64,000 nucleotides of DNA from Rhabdophis nuchalis (Eukaryota; Chordata; Lepidosauria; Squamata; Natricidae): NCBI GenBank assembly GCA_039707465.1, contig CM077643.1, positions 247,904,919 through 247,968,918 of the forward strand, given 5' to 3'. The notes beneath the pieces were generated by a model. That model searched no databases, was not told the DNA's origin, and was given only the letters and a program-made list of their open reading frames with translations. Positions 22,694 to 33,432 of the stretch are shown one piece after another; position 1 is the first letter of the stretch, and every line of letters starts with the position of its first letter. The position numbers and the translations under genes were made by a program.

Positions 22694-22902
22694 TGGTCTC
22701 CGACCCCCTAGCGGCCATCATCGGCATGGATTGGTTGCCCGCACTGGGCCTGTCAGTGCACGGGATCCATTCCGTCCCTGCTACCTCCCCCGTCTCCGGG
22801 GTTTTGGAAGAGTTCGCCGACGTGCTAGACGGCCGGCTAGGCTCCTACATAGGCACCCCTGTCTCCTTGAACCTTGACCCTCAGGTTGCACCTATTAGGC
22901 AA
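22681..22902 (+). pseudogene. pol: Ty3/gypsy protease C-terminus and start of pol, truncated
   Basis: In frame relative to itself, but shifted from the gag-protease frame, it reads the protease end (G-M-D-W-L), a linker with F-A-D-V-L-D-G and then the V-A-P-I-R-Q block that normally precedes the reverse-transcriptase palm. After about 22902 the sequence switches abruptly to the flanking direct repeat. Reverse transcriptase, RNase H, integrase and the 3' LTR are all missing. Confidence 0.8.
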
Positions 22903-23177
22903 TTTTATGACTGCCACCTGCCATCAGTTCTTCTTGTTATGTGCCCATTTCAATTTCACTTCTTTTATTTTCTTGATGATATGATATACTTATGTTTTCT
23001 AATCCATGTGCAGGTTTTTCTATCTTGTCTTTATTATTTATGAAATCTAGATAATTGGAATGTCATTTACACCACAAAGAAAATTTTGTAGTGTGCGACT
23101 CCTGTCCATTTTTCTAATCAAACACTATATTCCATGTAGAATATATGTAAATCTGGACGACCATTAGATGTTAAAGA
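22903..23177 (+). repeat. Right copy of the ~262-bp direct repeat
   Basis: It begins ttttatgactgccacc at the truncation point of the gypsy pol and ends 'ccattagatgttaaa' before gagatgtt, which is probably the original downstream flank. Confidence 0.92.
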
Positions 23178-23440
23178 GATGTTAAAATTCCACTTCTTTA
23201 CTATCTATCCCCAAAACAATAGTAAGGATTCAGTATTCTCTTTATTGTATGAAATGTTTACCACAAAAAAGTGGACTTTGTATAACATGAATAAACTTAG
23301 TGCAATACCAGTATTGAATGGCTGAAAATGAGTACACTGCAATTTAAAAACAAGCAATGATTGAGCCAACATTATCCTGGGACCCGTATATTTGCCTTCA
23401 TTCATAACAATGATTGAATCCTGCAAAACTGCAGTAATAT
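23178..23440. other. Unassigned spacer
   Basis: AT-rich, nothing recognised. Confidence 0.4.
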
Positions 23441-23570
23441 GAAGACATTTTGCCTCCCAATCAGGAGGTTGTGAGTTCAATCCTAGGTAGAGGCAGATGT
23501 AGAGTCTCCTGCTTGGGCAGGGGGTTGGACTAGATGACCTGCAAGGTCCCTTCCAACTCTGTTAATATCA
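23441..23570 (+). mobile_element. SINE with a CR1-type tail
   Basis: A B-box-like gagttcaatccta (about 23471) is followed by 'gggggttggactagatgacc' and 'aggtcccttccaactctg', which is the CR1 3' end. Such SINEs are mobilised by CR1 machinery through the shared tail. Confidence 0.65.
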
Positions 23571-23759
23571 AATAGTATTAAGATCTGGTCTACATCAGAG
23601 GCTTGAACGACTAAATTGTTCTTATATAATGATATGATGCTTACATGGGAGGCAGTCTGTTCCAATGTATTGCAAATGTGACTGCCAAATAAAATAATTA
23701 TCCAATGATGAAAATTAATGGTTAACTAGTCCAAAATTAACTAGTCTTTTAGACTAATG

Positions 23760-24670
23760 AGTTATTTATTTATTTATTTATTTATAAAATTTATATAACC
23801 GCACCCTCTCCCCGAAGGGACCCGGGGCGGTGCACAGGAAATTTAAAACAACACAAATACAAAGTATAAATAATTAAAATCGAATTAAATAGTTTATCCC
23901 TGTGCTAAAATTTAAATAGTTAAGACATAATCCCTTACAAACCCAATTAAAACAATTTATAATACAGACTGCAGACTAGGTAAATAACTTAGGCCAAACC
24001 GGCCTGATGGAACAGGAGTGTCTTTAATTTCTGGCGGAAGGTGCGGAGGTCCGTGGTTGTTCTGAGGTCGGGGGGTAGGTCGTTCCAGAGGGTTGGGCCC
24101 ACCACAGAGAAGGCCCTTCCCCTGGACGTCGCCCGCTGGCATTGCCTAGTGGATGGCACCCGGAGAAGTCCCTCTCTGTGGGAGCGAATCGGCCGCAGGG
24201 ATGTATGAGGTAGGATGCGGTCTCGCAGGTAGCTTGGTCCCGTGCCATGGAGCGCTTTAAAGATGGTGATCAACACCTTGAAGCGCACCCGAAAGACCAC
24301 AGGTAACCAGTGCAGCTCGCGCAGGAGCGGTGTTACATGGGAATATCTAGACGTTCCCAAGATCGCCCGCGCAGCTGCATTCTGGACCAGCTGCAGCCTT
24401 CGGGTGCACGCCAAGGGGAGCCCCATGTAGAGAGCATTACAGTAGTCCAGCCGGGATGTCACAAGCGCGTGAGTGACTGTGCGGAGGGCGTCCCGGTCCA
24501 ATAAGGGACGCAACTGCCGCACCAGGCATACCTGGTGGAAAGCCCCCCTGGCCACGGCTGTCACGTGATCTTGCATAGACAGCCGGGTATCCAGGAGGAC
24601 ACCTAGGTTGCGTGCCCGATCCATGGGGGCCAGATGTTCGCCCCCAATGGCCAGTTGATCCATTATGGCT
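23760..24670 (-). mobile_element. L2-group LINE, 5'-truncated 3' portion
   Basis: It runs on the minus strand from about 24670 to a (TTTA)n tail at 23760-23785. It includes the last 224 codons of the ORF and a 3' UTR with the 'ctccccgaagggacccgggg' block. It is the longest of at least three copies in this window. Confidence 0.8.
23989..24663 (-). pseudogene. L2-group reverse transcriptase C-terminal region
   Basis: 225 codons including the stop, intact to the natural stop. It has the R-N-L-G-V-L-L-D block, then H-A-L-V-T-S-R-L-D-Y-C-N-A-L, V-Q-N-A-A-A-R, L-H-W-L-P-V and F-K-A-L-H-G motifs. The end has W-N-D-L-P-P-D-L-R and F-K/R-x-L-K-T-L-L-F. These are the thumb and C-terminal hallmarks of L2/Jockey-superfamily LINE proteins. 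The endonuclease and catalytic palm are missing because of 5' truncation, so no activity is possible. The absence of stops over 224 codons suggests a fairly young insertion. Confidence 0.8.
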
Positions 24671-25416
24671 AGGTAGTCACTTCCACCAAAAAGTTAAGCT
24701 GCCCATACCAACCCCTCCAGTCTTCCTCTTCTTTTCAACCTCCCAATCCACATCTTATTGTTGACTGCCAGCTCCTTAAGTCACCAAGACTTATGTTTGT
24801 GGAATTCAGCAGGAAGGGACTTCTTACAAAGACTCATGGACACACAAAGACCTTTTTTTTTTTTAATTCAAAGGTATGGATGAGAGGCAGAGCTCATTTT
24901 TATCCATGAAGAACCAGAAAAGGAGGGGGATCGATGGAAGAAGAAGCAAGTCCTGTCCTTACTGAAGATATCCATATATCAAGGAGAGCAGCAAAATTCT
25001 CTGGACCCCCCCCCCCCCCCCCAAATTAGAGGTAGTCAAGAGTAGATATGCTCCTTTTACTTTTCATGGCCTCAGAACTGGAGTGCTGGCCAGTTTGTGT
25101 GGTCAGTTTCTAACCTATAGTCACATTCTAGAGGAGACAACACCAAAGCTGCTCATGATGCCTCTTCAGAGTTTTTGAACACTATTTCTCTAACTTTAGA
25201 AAATCACATAAAATACAGACAAGAATAAATATCAACCATTGTATGATTTAAATTTTAGAAACCATTTCCCCCTCCTCTCTGGTAACAGGAAAAAAATCAA
25301 GTTCTGTCTAAATTTCCTTATTAACTGGAAACTAGAGTGATGGTCTTTCTGGTTTGGGCCTTTGAACCTTCACTTCTAAAAATGAGAGAAAGATCAAAAC
25401 AGCTGCCATTCAGTGC
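24671..25416. other. Unassigned, with a 17-base poly(C) tract
   Basis: A C17 homopolymer lies at about 25006-25022 and a T10 run at about 24857. No gene is recognised. Confidence 0.5.
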
Positions 25417-25750
25417 CTCCTACCCAGTGGTGGGTTCCGAATCCTGTTGCAACTGGTACGGTGCAACGGGGCTGGGAGCCCACCACATGAGCGCATGCAG
25501 CATGCACATGCATACTTACCGCCTGCGATGTTCCACAACACTTCCACGACGCTCCAGGTGCTTGGCGGAGCATTGTGCAGGTGCTGTGTGCTCCGTGCGC
25601 CTGCGCGGAGGCCCCCAAAACTTCAAATACCGATAAGGAGCGTGGGTGGGCCTTCTGGAGTGCCGTACCAGAACGGTATCTGGTGCTCCCGGCAGGCACC
25701 GTTACGTCCATACTGGGGCGTACTGGTTATAACCCACCACTGCTCCCACC
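25417..25750 (-). mobile_element. Complete hAT-type MITE, 318 bp
   Basis: The element spans 25425-25742 with ends cagtggtgggttccg and ataacccaccactg. Flanks ctcctacc and ctcccacc match at 7 of 8 positions. It is the same family as 15523-15832, inverted. Confidence 0.85.
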
Positions 25751-26420
25751 CATTAATGAAAAAGAAGCCATTAATCCATATATCAGGAGATTGAGAAAAG
25801 GACAAGCCATCTAGCTGTCCCAAAGATGATGCTGTGTGCTTAGTTGTGTGTGTGACATGCAATTGGATTTATGAATCTGTTTCTGAACACTTTCTTGCAC
25901 CTAAGTCTTCCTTTCTTTACCCTGGCTGGAAAGAGTAGGCACTTTTATTGTCCTCTCAGAAAATAAAGTAGGATAATAAAAAGAGTTGTAGAACCAATGA
26001 AAGAAAGTCTTTTAAAATTTAATGAATTTATGCTAGAGTATGTGCTAAGAAGGAGGATGGGAACCAAACTACATCATGTGGGCCTTGCTTCCTTACCTAT
26101 GATCTATCTGTCTCAGTTGCCCCAATAAATTCAACCCAGGAGTCTCATTTAGACTGATTTATAGTGGGGTTTAGCAGGGCTTATTTCTAGAGAGACGGGT
26201 TTTTTTCATTGCGAATCAGAGACACCACTTCCTGCTCTGGTAGCAGAATGTTTTGGTGGCCTATCAGGTCATCCATAGGCAGATGGAAGAAAAATATCTT
26301 GGATGAAGGTTTGCATAAAAAGGAGCAGTAATAGGTATCAGTAAAAAAATAGAGGCCACACATTTTGTACTAGAGAAGACGTGGGATGAAATTTACTACT
26401 TTAATAAACACATGAACATG
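25751..26420. other. Unassigned non-coding DNA
   Basis: Nothing recognised. Confidence 0.4.
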
Positions 26421-26611
26421 GTGGAGAGCAGTGGTGCTGTTCAGCTGGTTCTATCCAGTTTGTGTGAATCGGTAGCAGTGGCGGCGGGAGGTTCCACCAC
26501 TACATGCCCGGACATCATCACATCCCGTTTTTGATGCTATGTGCATGCATGAAGCGGGCTCACATTTGCAAACCAGTAGCGAAGGTAAGTTGATTTCAAC
26601 TCAGTGGAGAG
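26421..26611 (-). mobile_element. Complete hAT-type MITE, 175 bp
   Basis: The element spans 26429-26603. It is an inverted relative of 10266-10453 ('cacatttgcaaaccagtagc'). A perfect 8-bp duplication, gtggagag, lies at 26421-26428 and 26604-26611. The last bases of the right end have diverged. Confidence 0.75.
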
Positions 26612-27420
26612 AGTTGCAACCGTTTTGACCATCCTTGTTTCACTAAGCCTTTATGTTAAAACTGAGTAGACTTAACCAAGACTCTCAAATCTATCAATTT
26701 CACCAAATTTATCTGGCTGTGTGAGCCATTTAATGCTGCAAAGTCCGAACAAGTACTTTGAATTAGCTCCAGAAACAACCTGGTAACTATAGCAATGTAG
26801 GTATTTTTAAGGAGAGATTTAATACAATGTGGTCTAACACCCAGGGAAAAACTGCAGATGGATTAAAGTTCTCTTGTAATTTCCAATTTCAAAGGCAGGT
26901 GACTATAAAAATGCATGAAAATAGTTAATCCCAGGGGGGAACTGATTTAGATGCCAATAATAGCAGTCTGTTGCAATCATAAGAGGATGAAATTCCCCAA
27001 GCTTGAAATCCAACTTTGGGATTACTGTCAACGGCAACGGTTTATGTTGAACTGAAAGGAAATTCATCAAGGTCAATTGGGGCCACAGTGGCATGTTAAT
27101 AAATAAAAATGGGATACAATAGTGATCCTCATTCGTTTCATGATGTGCTCTTATCATTGATTTTGTGAGTGGGTTTGAGCTTTATAGTGTCTCTGCACAA
27201 TGTGCCCATTTTTCCTCTTAATTTTGATGCCATTGAAGGATATTAGGTTAGTGGCAAAGACCTATTGTTGTAACAATGGCTTGAAATTGTTTTTCAGGTC
27301 TTTATTTCACTTTGTTAAATATTGTGGCATTTAATAATTTTATAACTCTGTTGGCGTCTCCAGAAAATGTATGAGGGTAACCGGAAATCAATTACTTTTA
27401 AGACATTTTTAAGACATGCA
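26612..27420. other. Unassigned non-coding DNA
   Basis: Nothing recognised. Confidence 0.4.
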
Positions 27421-27795
27421 TAATAAAGGTAGGGATGTGGTGGCTCAGTGGCTAAGACACTGAGCTTGTCAATCAGAAAGGTTGACAGTTCAGTAGTTCG
27501 AATCCCTAGCGCTATGTAACAAGTGAGCTCCTGTTACTTGTCCCAGCTTCTGCCAGCCTAGCAGTTCAAAAGAAAAAAAAATGCAAGTAGAAAAATAGGA
27601 ACCACCTTTGGTGGGAAGGTAACAGCGTTTCATGCGCCTTTGGCATTTAGTCATGCCGGCCACATGACCACGGAGTCAGCTTCGGAACAGCACTGGCTCT
27701 TTGGCTTTGAAACGGAGATGAGCACTGCCACCTAGAGCCAGGAACGACTAGCACACGTGTGAGGGGAACCTTCACCTTTACCTTAATAAAGGTAG
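27421..27795 (+). mobile_element. Complete Sauria SINE
   Basis: The element spans 27433-27783 between perfect 12-bp duplications, taataaaggtag (27421-27432 and 27784-27795). An A-box-like tggtggctcagtgg is near 27439 and a B-box-like agttcgaatccc near 27495. The body has 'gtgagctcctgttacttgtc' and 'gccggccacatgaccacgga', and the tail 'ggggaaccttcacctttacc'. Sauria SINEs are squamate-specific, start as a tRNA and end in the BovB 3' sequence, so BovB reverse transcriptase mobilises them. Confidence 0.9.
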
Positions 27796-28594
27796 AAACC
27801 GAAGGTAACTTCTCTAACATGGGGCAGGCTTGGTAAAAGGCCAGTAAAGCTTGCGCACCTCTTAGAAGCTTTCCTGAACACTGGCTGCTGAGAAATAAAC
27901 AAGGAAGAATTACATCAGTTCTCAAAACAAAGGGAGTGCTTCTGTAGTGGAAGCTGAGTAGCGCTGACCGGTATCTTGCATATGTATGCTTTGTCTGTGG
28001 GATGCCAGGATGGGGAGATTCCACAAGGAAGAAATGTAGCAATATCTGGAGTCGGGAAAAACCTCGCATTTCGGAATAAAGAGTTGTTTGTGCAATCAGG
28101 AATGTTAAACCCTGAGTTGAAAAGGCTCTGAGATAACCAGAGCAGACTCATCATCAGTCCACAAAGGAAGCTTCCTGATTAAGGTTGCATGGAAAGATTG
28201 CAACATGTTTAACCATGGCCTTCCTGGCCATAGGAATTTGGCTAAATACATTGTGTGTGTGCGGGAGAAAAAAAGTCATATGATGTTTTGAATCACATTT
28301 AAATGACCCTTTGTGGAGCTATTCGTCAGATTCCTATTAATCTGCCAAACATTTCAAAAGAGTTTGACAACAAGCCTTTCTTAATTATTGCTCAAACTGC
28401 AGAGGAAAGTTTGGATAGGCACCAAGCATTTCAAAATGGAGTACCTGGGGTAACGTACCCATGGCTCTTCCAGTGGTATGGAACAAGGTAATCTTGGCTG
28501 ATATTGATAAAAGTTGACAGGAATTGAACCTAGTTATAGAAGGACAGGAGACCACAAGGTAATCCAGTTTCCAGTAATTAAGATAATCCAGAGA
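27796..28594. other. Unassigned non-coding DNA
   Basis: Nothing recognised. Confidence 0.4.
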
Positions 28595-28900
28595 TCCACT
28601 TTGGTCTAGTGCAGGGAGGTCAAACTCATGTCGTCATGGCGAATCAGGACTTTTTTCCCTTTCACTAAACCAGGCGTCGTTATGGCCAGCGTGTGATGCA
28701 GCTGGCCCACAGGCTGGGAATTTGACAGCCCTGGTCTAGTGGATAAGACATCAGGCTAGAAATCAGGAGCAGTGAGTTCTAGTTCCACCTTAGCCTTGAA
28801 AGCTGGGTGGCAAACACTCTCTCTCAGCTCTACCCACTCCACAGGGGAAAATAGTGGGGAAAATAGTAAACCAAAGAAATTAAGGCATGAGATAAGAAAA
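28595..28900 (+). mobile_element. tRNA-derived SINE split by a hAT MITE
   Basis: The SINE reads ccactttggtctagtg up to 28611 and resumes at 28734 with gtctagtggataagacatc, then 'agcagtgagttctagttcca' (B-box region) and 'cactctctctcagctc'. Related copies lie at 33899, 39770, 48103, 50540 and 55425. Confidence 0.75.
28604..28741. mobile_element. Complete hAT MITE, 122 bp, inside a SINE
   Basis: The element spans 28612-28733 with ends cagggaggtcaaactc and gaatttgacagccctg. The duplication gtctagtg is perfect (28604-28611 and 28734-28741). It interrupts the SINE A box. A 359-bp relative is at 41182-41540. Confidence 0.9.
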
Positions 28901-29165
28901 AGATAAGTAAAACAAGTTTAAAGCATCACATTTGCTAAACTTCTCCACCCCTTCCATCTTTGAAAACGTTCCTTGCCTTCACCACTGCTTCCTATTTTGC
29001 TTGTTGCTCTTTAAAATTCTCAAGCCTCTTATTGAGGCTCTCCGCAATTCATGATGTTCTTCTCTTTCCTTATTTATTTATTTATTTATATGTATTTATT
29101 AGGCTTGTTCAAGTCTCTCTGTCTGACTTACAAAATACTCTGAATCTGAAGAGTGGCTGTGTAAG
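28901..29165. other. Unassigned spacer
   Basis: Contains (TTTA)n at about 29071-29100. Nothing else is recognised. Confidence 0.4.
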
Positions 29166-29494
29166 TACAGGTGGTCCTTTACGTGCAGCCATTTGTTTAG
29201 TGACCGTTTGAAGTTACAACTGAAACAGTGATTTATGACCGTTCACAGCATCCCATGATCCCATGATCAAAATTCAGGGGCTTGGCATCCGGCAAGTATT
29301 TATGACAGTTGCATTGTCCTGGGGTCATGTGAGCACCATTTATAACCTTCCCAGTCATCTTCTGACAAGCAAAGTCAGTGAAGGAAACCAGATTCATGTA
29401 ATGGCCATATGATTCACTTAAGTGCAATGATTTCCTTAACAACTGCAGCAAAAGAGATTGTAAAATGAGACCCAATTCACTTAATGACTGCCAT
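29166..29494. mobile_element. Tc1/mariner-type MITE, 3' end lost into the satellite
   Basis: It starts after TA with caggtggtcctttac at 29168 and carries the family interior ('tctgacaagcaaagtcagtg'). The right end is replaced by the CTAT-rich satellite. Confidence 0.7.
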
Positions 29495-30275
29495 ATATCT
29501 ATCTCTATCTCTATCTCATCTATCTCATCTCATCTGTCTCTATCTCTATCTCTATCTCATCTATCTCATCTCATCTGTCTCTGTCTCTATCTCCATCTCC
29601 ATCTCTATCTCTATCTCATCTATCCCATCTCATCTGTCTCTGTCTCTATCTCTATCTCTATCTCATCTGTCTCTATCTCTATCTCATCTATCTCATCTCA
29701 TCTGTCTCTGTCTCTGTCTCTATCTCCATCTCCATCTCTATCTCTATCTCATCTATCCCATCTCATCTGTCTCTGTCTCTATCTCTATCTCTATCTCATC
29801 TGTCTCTGTCTCTATCTATCTCTATCTGTCTCTATCTCTATCTATCTCTATCTCATCTATCCCATCTCATCTGTCTCTGTCTCTATCTCTATCTCATCTA
29901 TCTCATCTCATCTGTCTCTGTCTCTGTCTCTATCTCTATCTCATCTGTCTCTGTCTCTGTCTCTATCTATCTCTATCTATCTCTATCTCTATCTCTATCT
30001 CTATCTCATCTATCTCATCTCATCTGTCTCTATCTCTATCTCTATCCATATCCATATCCATCTATCTATATCTATATCTATATCTGTCTCTCTCTCTGTC
30101 TCTATCTCTATCTCTCTATCTCTATCCATATCCATATCCATCTATCTATATCTATATCTATATCTATCTATCTATCTCTGTCTCTGTCTCTCTCTCTCCC
30201 TATCCCTATCCATCCATCCATCCATCCATCCATCCATCCATCCATCCATCCATCCATCCATCCATCCATCCATCC

Positions 30276-30338
<63 letters not shown>

Positions 30339-30341
30339 ATT
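29495..30341 (+). repeat. 850-bp compound satellite (CTATCT / CATCT / CCAT / TATC)
   Basis: From 29495 to about 30205 it is built of TCTATC, TCTGTC and CATCTATC variants with a higher-order period. The marker ctccatctcc recurs at 29591 and 29724 (133 bp apart), and tatccca recurs at 29621, 29754 and 29858. It then passes into pure (CCAT)n at about 30208-30275 and pure (TATC)n at about 30276-30338. Open frames across it are artefacts. Confidence 0.92.
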
Positions 30342-30364
30342 ATATATATATAACATATACAGTA

Positions 30365-30605
30365 TATATGCAGGAGAAGAGGTTCTTCAAAATCCTAGCT
30401 TTTGAAACCTTAAGTTTCAGTATCTGTGGAGTTTCTCAGTCATCAAGGTCACTTAGTTGCCCCATAGGTTCTTTTTCAAGACCAGATGACTGCAAGGAGT
30501 ATAAATCCTTCCGTTCCCCACCATTCAGAACTGAAGAAGCTTCTCGGCTGAGAAGCGAAATATCTTCCAGGAAAAATAAAGAAAGTCTAGTTGCTTCTTG
30601 AAAAA
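30365..30605 (+). repeat. Conserved vertebrate repeat tail, possibly Penelope-like
   Basis: The block 'cattcagaactgaagaagct' followed by gagaagcgaaat and 'aagtctagttgcttcttg' is a phrase I associate with Penelope-like element tails in fish and reptiles. Assignment is by memory and tentative. Confidence 0.35.
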
Positions 30606-30676
30606 ACATCTTTGGGTTTGGGTTGCATTATTTGTACATTGAGGGCAGACAGTGAGATGCTCATGAGCTCCACATG

Positions 30677-30951
30677 CCTGAAGGCAGTGGTGGGTTCCTA
30701 CCGGTTCGGACTGGTTTGGCTGAACCGGTAGTGGTTTGGTGGTCTAGTCGCTGGAACTGGCAGTGACTGCCATGGCCTGCCATGCCCCTGAACTGGTTCC
30801 CTTTTGGTGCCTTAAGCGCTGCCATCTTGTTTTTCAGTTCTGCGCATGCGCAGAACAATTTTAATTGCACTGCGCATGCGCACACAGCGTGCACACACAC
30901 ACACGAGAAAACCGGCAGTTGTGCCTGCTGGAACCCACCCCTGCCTGAAGG
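30677..30951. mobile_element. Complete hAT-type MITE, 259 bp, with two NRF1-type motifs
   Basis: The element spans 30685-30943 with ends cagtggtgggttcc and ggaacccacccctg. The duplication cctgaagg is perfect (30677-30684 and 30944-30951). The motif TGCGCATGCGCA occurs at 30841-30852 and 30871-30882. The first sits in a perfect 20-bp palindrome (30837-30856). Confidence 0.9.
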
Positions 30952-31031
30952 CTATGACATCCACAGAGGACAAAAGGGAGTTCAAGACATGTGCCTTGTG
31001 ATCAGGCAAACGATGCAGCCTATCTACAGAA

Positions 31032-31163
31032 CAGGTGTCAAACCTGATCGTGTCGTGTGACATATTTTACCATATCATGATGTGTTTTTTGCCTTTGCAG
31101 AGCTGGGGTAGGCATGGCCTGCACATGATGCATCTGGCCCACGGGCCACCATTTTGACAGGCC
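31032..31163. mobile_element. hAT MITE of the CAGG..TCAAAC family, about 130 bp
   Basis: It begins acaggtgtcaaacctg, ends attttgacaggcctga, and holds 'catctggcccacgggccacc'. Flanks tctacaga and cctacaga are near-identical but shifted by one base from the expected boundary. Confidence 0.65.
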
Positions 31164-31643
31164 TGACCTACAGAGATATATATTTTGTACAATGATGTTA
31201 CAATATGCACATTGTCCATTGGACATTCTTGATTCTTGCCTATGCTACAAACACCTCCCTTCCTCCTCCTGACGTTTTCAAAAGCATTGCTTTTAATTTT
31301 AAATATTAGCTGGAAATCTGACCTGCTGCAAAAGAAAACAGTGCCCTTGTCTCCACCTTGAATTTTTTTTTAAAGTGAAATGCTTTTAATACATTTTAGA
31401 TTCTAGAAAAAAGGCTTCTATTTTCATTTTAAAATTACTCTGTGTACTAACAAATTTATATATCATCTACCAATACATATAGGCAATGTATGTGGATGCA
31501 TAATTTATGTGGGTGCATAATTTATGTGGGTGCATAATTAGTTTGTTACAGAAAACCAAATCTGCCCGGAGATTCAACTCAGGCAGGGTGGATCTGCTCA
31601 GTTAAAAAAACTGAAAATGCCATCAATTTTACAGTTGTTACTA
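31164..31643. other. Unassigned, with a 17-bp tandem repeat
   Basis: Three copies of tatgtgg(g/a)tgcataatt occupy 31489-31539. The rest is unassigned. Confidence 0.6.
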
Positions 31644-32022
31644 CAGTAGTCCTTGACTTCCAACAGTTCATTTAGTGACTGCTCAAAGTTACAAGGGCAC
31701 TGAAAAAAGTGACTTATGACTGTTTTTCACACTTACAACTGTTGCAGCATGACATGGTGACGTGATCAAAATTCAGATGCTTGGCAACTGACTCATATTT
31801 ATGACGGCTGCAGTGTCCCGGAGTTTTGTGATTACCTTCTGGCAAACGAAGTCATTGGAGAAGCCAGATTCACTTAACAACGATCTTATTGATGTAACAA
31901 CCGCAGTGATTCACTTAACAAATATGGCAAGAAAGTTTGTAAAATGGGACAAAATTCACTTAACAACTGTCTCATTTAGCAACAGAAATTTTGGGTTGAA
32001 TTGTGGTTGAGGACTACCTGTC
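31642..32022. mobile_element. Tc1/mariner-type MITE, 377 bp
   Basis: The element spans 31644-32020, starting cagtagtccttgac after TA and ending gaggactacctg. The right TA is mutated to tc. The interior matches the copies at 17523 and 52370. Confidence 0.75.
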
Positions 32023-32099
32023 TTTGTCTATTGTGGGATTTAATCCAGAATGTTTTACTTTCTTCTTCAGAAGGAGATGAATTCTATCAACATTAAAAT

Positions 32100-32326
32100 T
32101 ACAGGTAATTCTCATTCAGTGAATACAATGTGGACTAGCAACTTGTTTGTTGCTAAGACAGTTGTAAGTGAAACAACGACGGTGCTTATGGTCTTAAATC
32201 AGCTTAGTTTTGCCTTACAGACTCGCAAATGTCATCAATGTGAAGACCGGTCATGGAGTTACATTTTCACTACCATCATAATTTTAGTCACCAAATGAGG
32301 CAGTTACTAAATGAGGACTACCTATA
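32100..32326. mobile_element. Tc1/mariner-type MITE, 223 bp
   Basis: The element spans 32102-32324 between TA dinucleotides, starting caggtaattctc and ending gaggactaccta. It is a shorter or diverged relative of the neighbouring element. Confidence 0.6.
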
Positions 32327-32862
32327 GTGACCATCACATCAACGACTGAATGGGTATCATCACCCTTCGTTTCACCTCAAATAGACCTCAGAAAGAGTAC
32401 CTTAGAAAGAGGATCAGTCCTAGCTCCTCACACTTCTTAAAGTAGAACGATTCCACGTGGTTTTTAATAGCCTTTAAGTTCCTTGAAGCTTATTTTTGTT
32501 TGAAGCTGCAGTCTTAGAGCTGTTAAAACAATTGTGTAATGGAATGAGATCAGAGAACCAAATCACTCACGCTCCCTATGCTGTCTTGATGTTTCTTACA
32601 GTTAATCACTTTTTAAATTACTATGAAATAGTATAGAACAAGTACAGGACAATAACGGTATATTGTATGCGGAGACGAACGCAGAAGGCTGATATCCTTC
32701 AAGTATGTTGGACTTTAGCTCCTATATACCTAAGCCACTAGGGATTAGTGACAAGGGATTATGAAAGGCGTAGAACAAAAGTTCTAGAGGACCACTGCTC
32801 ACCACTCATTTAGAATACTATGTTGATGTGAAAAAGACAAAATGGATACTTCTTCCCAGAAG
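32327..32862. other. Unassigned non-coding DNA
   Basis: Nothing recognised. Confidence 0.4.
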
Positions 32863-33174
32863 CACTACCCCAGTGGTGGGTTGTAGGCAGTACATCCTGG
32901 TACAGGTATACCAGAGCCTGCCTGAAGCACCAGATACTGTTCCGGTACAGTGCTCCAGAGGGCCCACCCGCCCGCCTGAGCTCTTTAGCGGTCTTTTAAG
33001 GATTCCGCACTTCCGCGCACACGCATGGACATACAGTGCCTGCTGGAGCATCGTGGAAGTGGTAAGACGCATGTGTGCGCTGTGTGCGTGGTGCACGCAT
33101 CCATGTGGACTCTGCTGGGCCCATTCCAACTGTACTGGTTGGAACGGGTTCTGGAACCCTGCACTGTATTACTC
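32863..33174 (+). mobile_element. hAT-type MITE, 296 bp
   Basis: The element spans 32871-33166, starting cagtggtgggttgtagg and ending ggaaccctgcactg. It is collinear with 15523-15832. Flanks cactaccc and tattactc differ only by three transitions. Confidence 0.75.
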
Positions 33175-33318
33175 ATATTTAAAATATATCCTTTGGTAAC
33201 TTGCTCTGTTTTCCTTTCCATGCTGAGGTATGGTGAGGAGCTGCCCAGGAGAGAGCCTTTTCAGTGATGGTTTTGGAAGGCTCATTGGTGAAACACATCT
33301 GGCATAGGGCACAGATAT

Positions 33319-33374
<56 letters not shown>

Positions 33375-33432
33375 TTTCTTTCTCTTTCTTTCTTTCTTTC
33401 TCTTTCTTTTTTCTTTCTTTTTTCTTTCTTTC

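Noticed and set aside
27433..27520. tRNA-like A and B boxes
   Set aside because: They belong to SINE heads (also at 8270-8345, 28595, 50540). No cloverleaf with a mature tRNA 3' end is present, so no tRNA gene is called.
29465..30601. A 378-codon plus-strand open frame of repeated I-S/L-S residues
   Set aside because: It is translation of the CTAT-type satellite. Tandem repeats without T-A-A/T-A-G phases give long open frames by chance.
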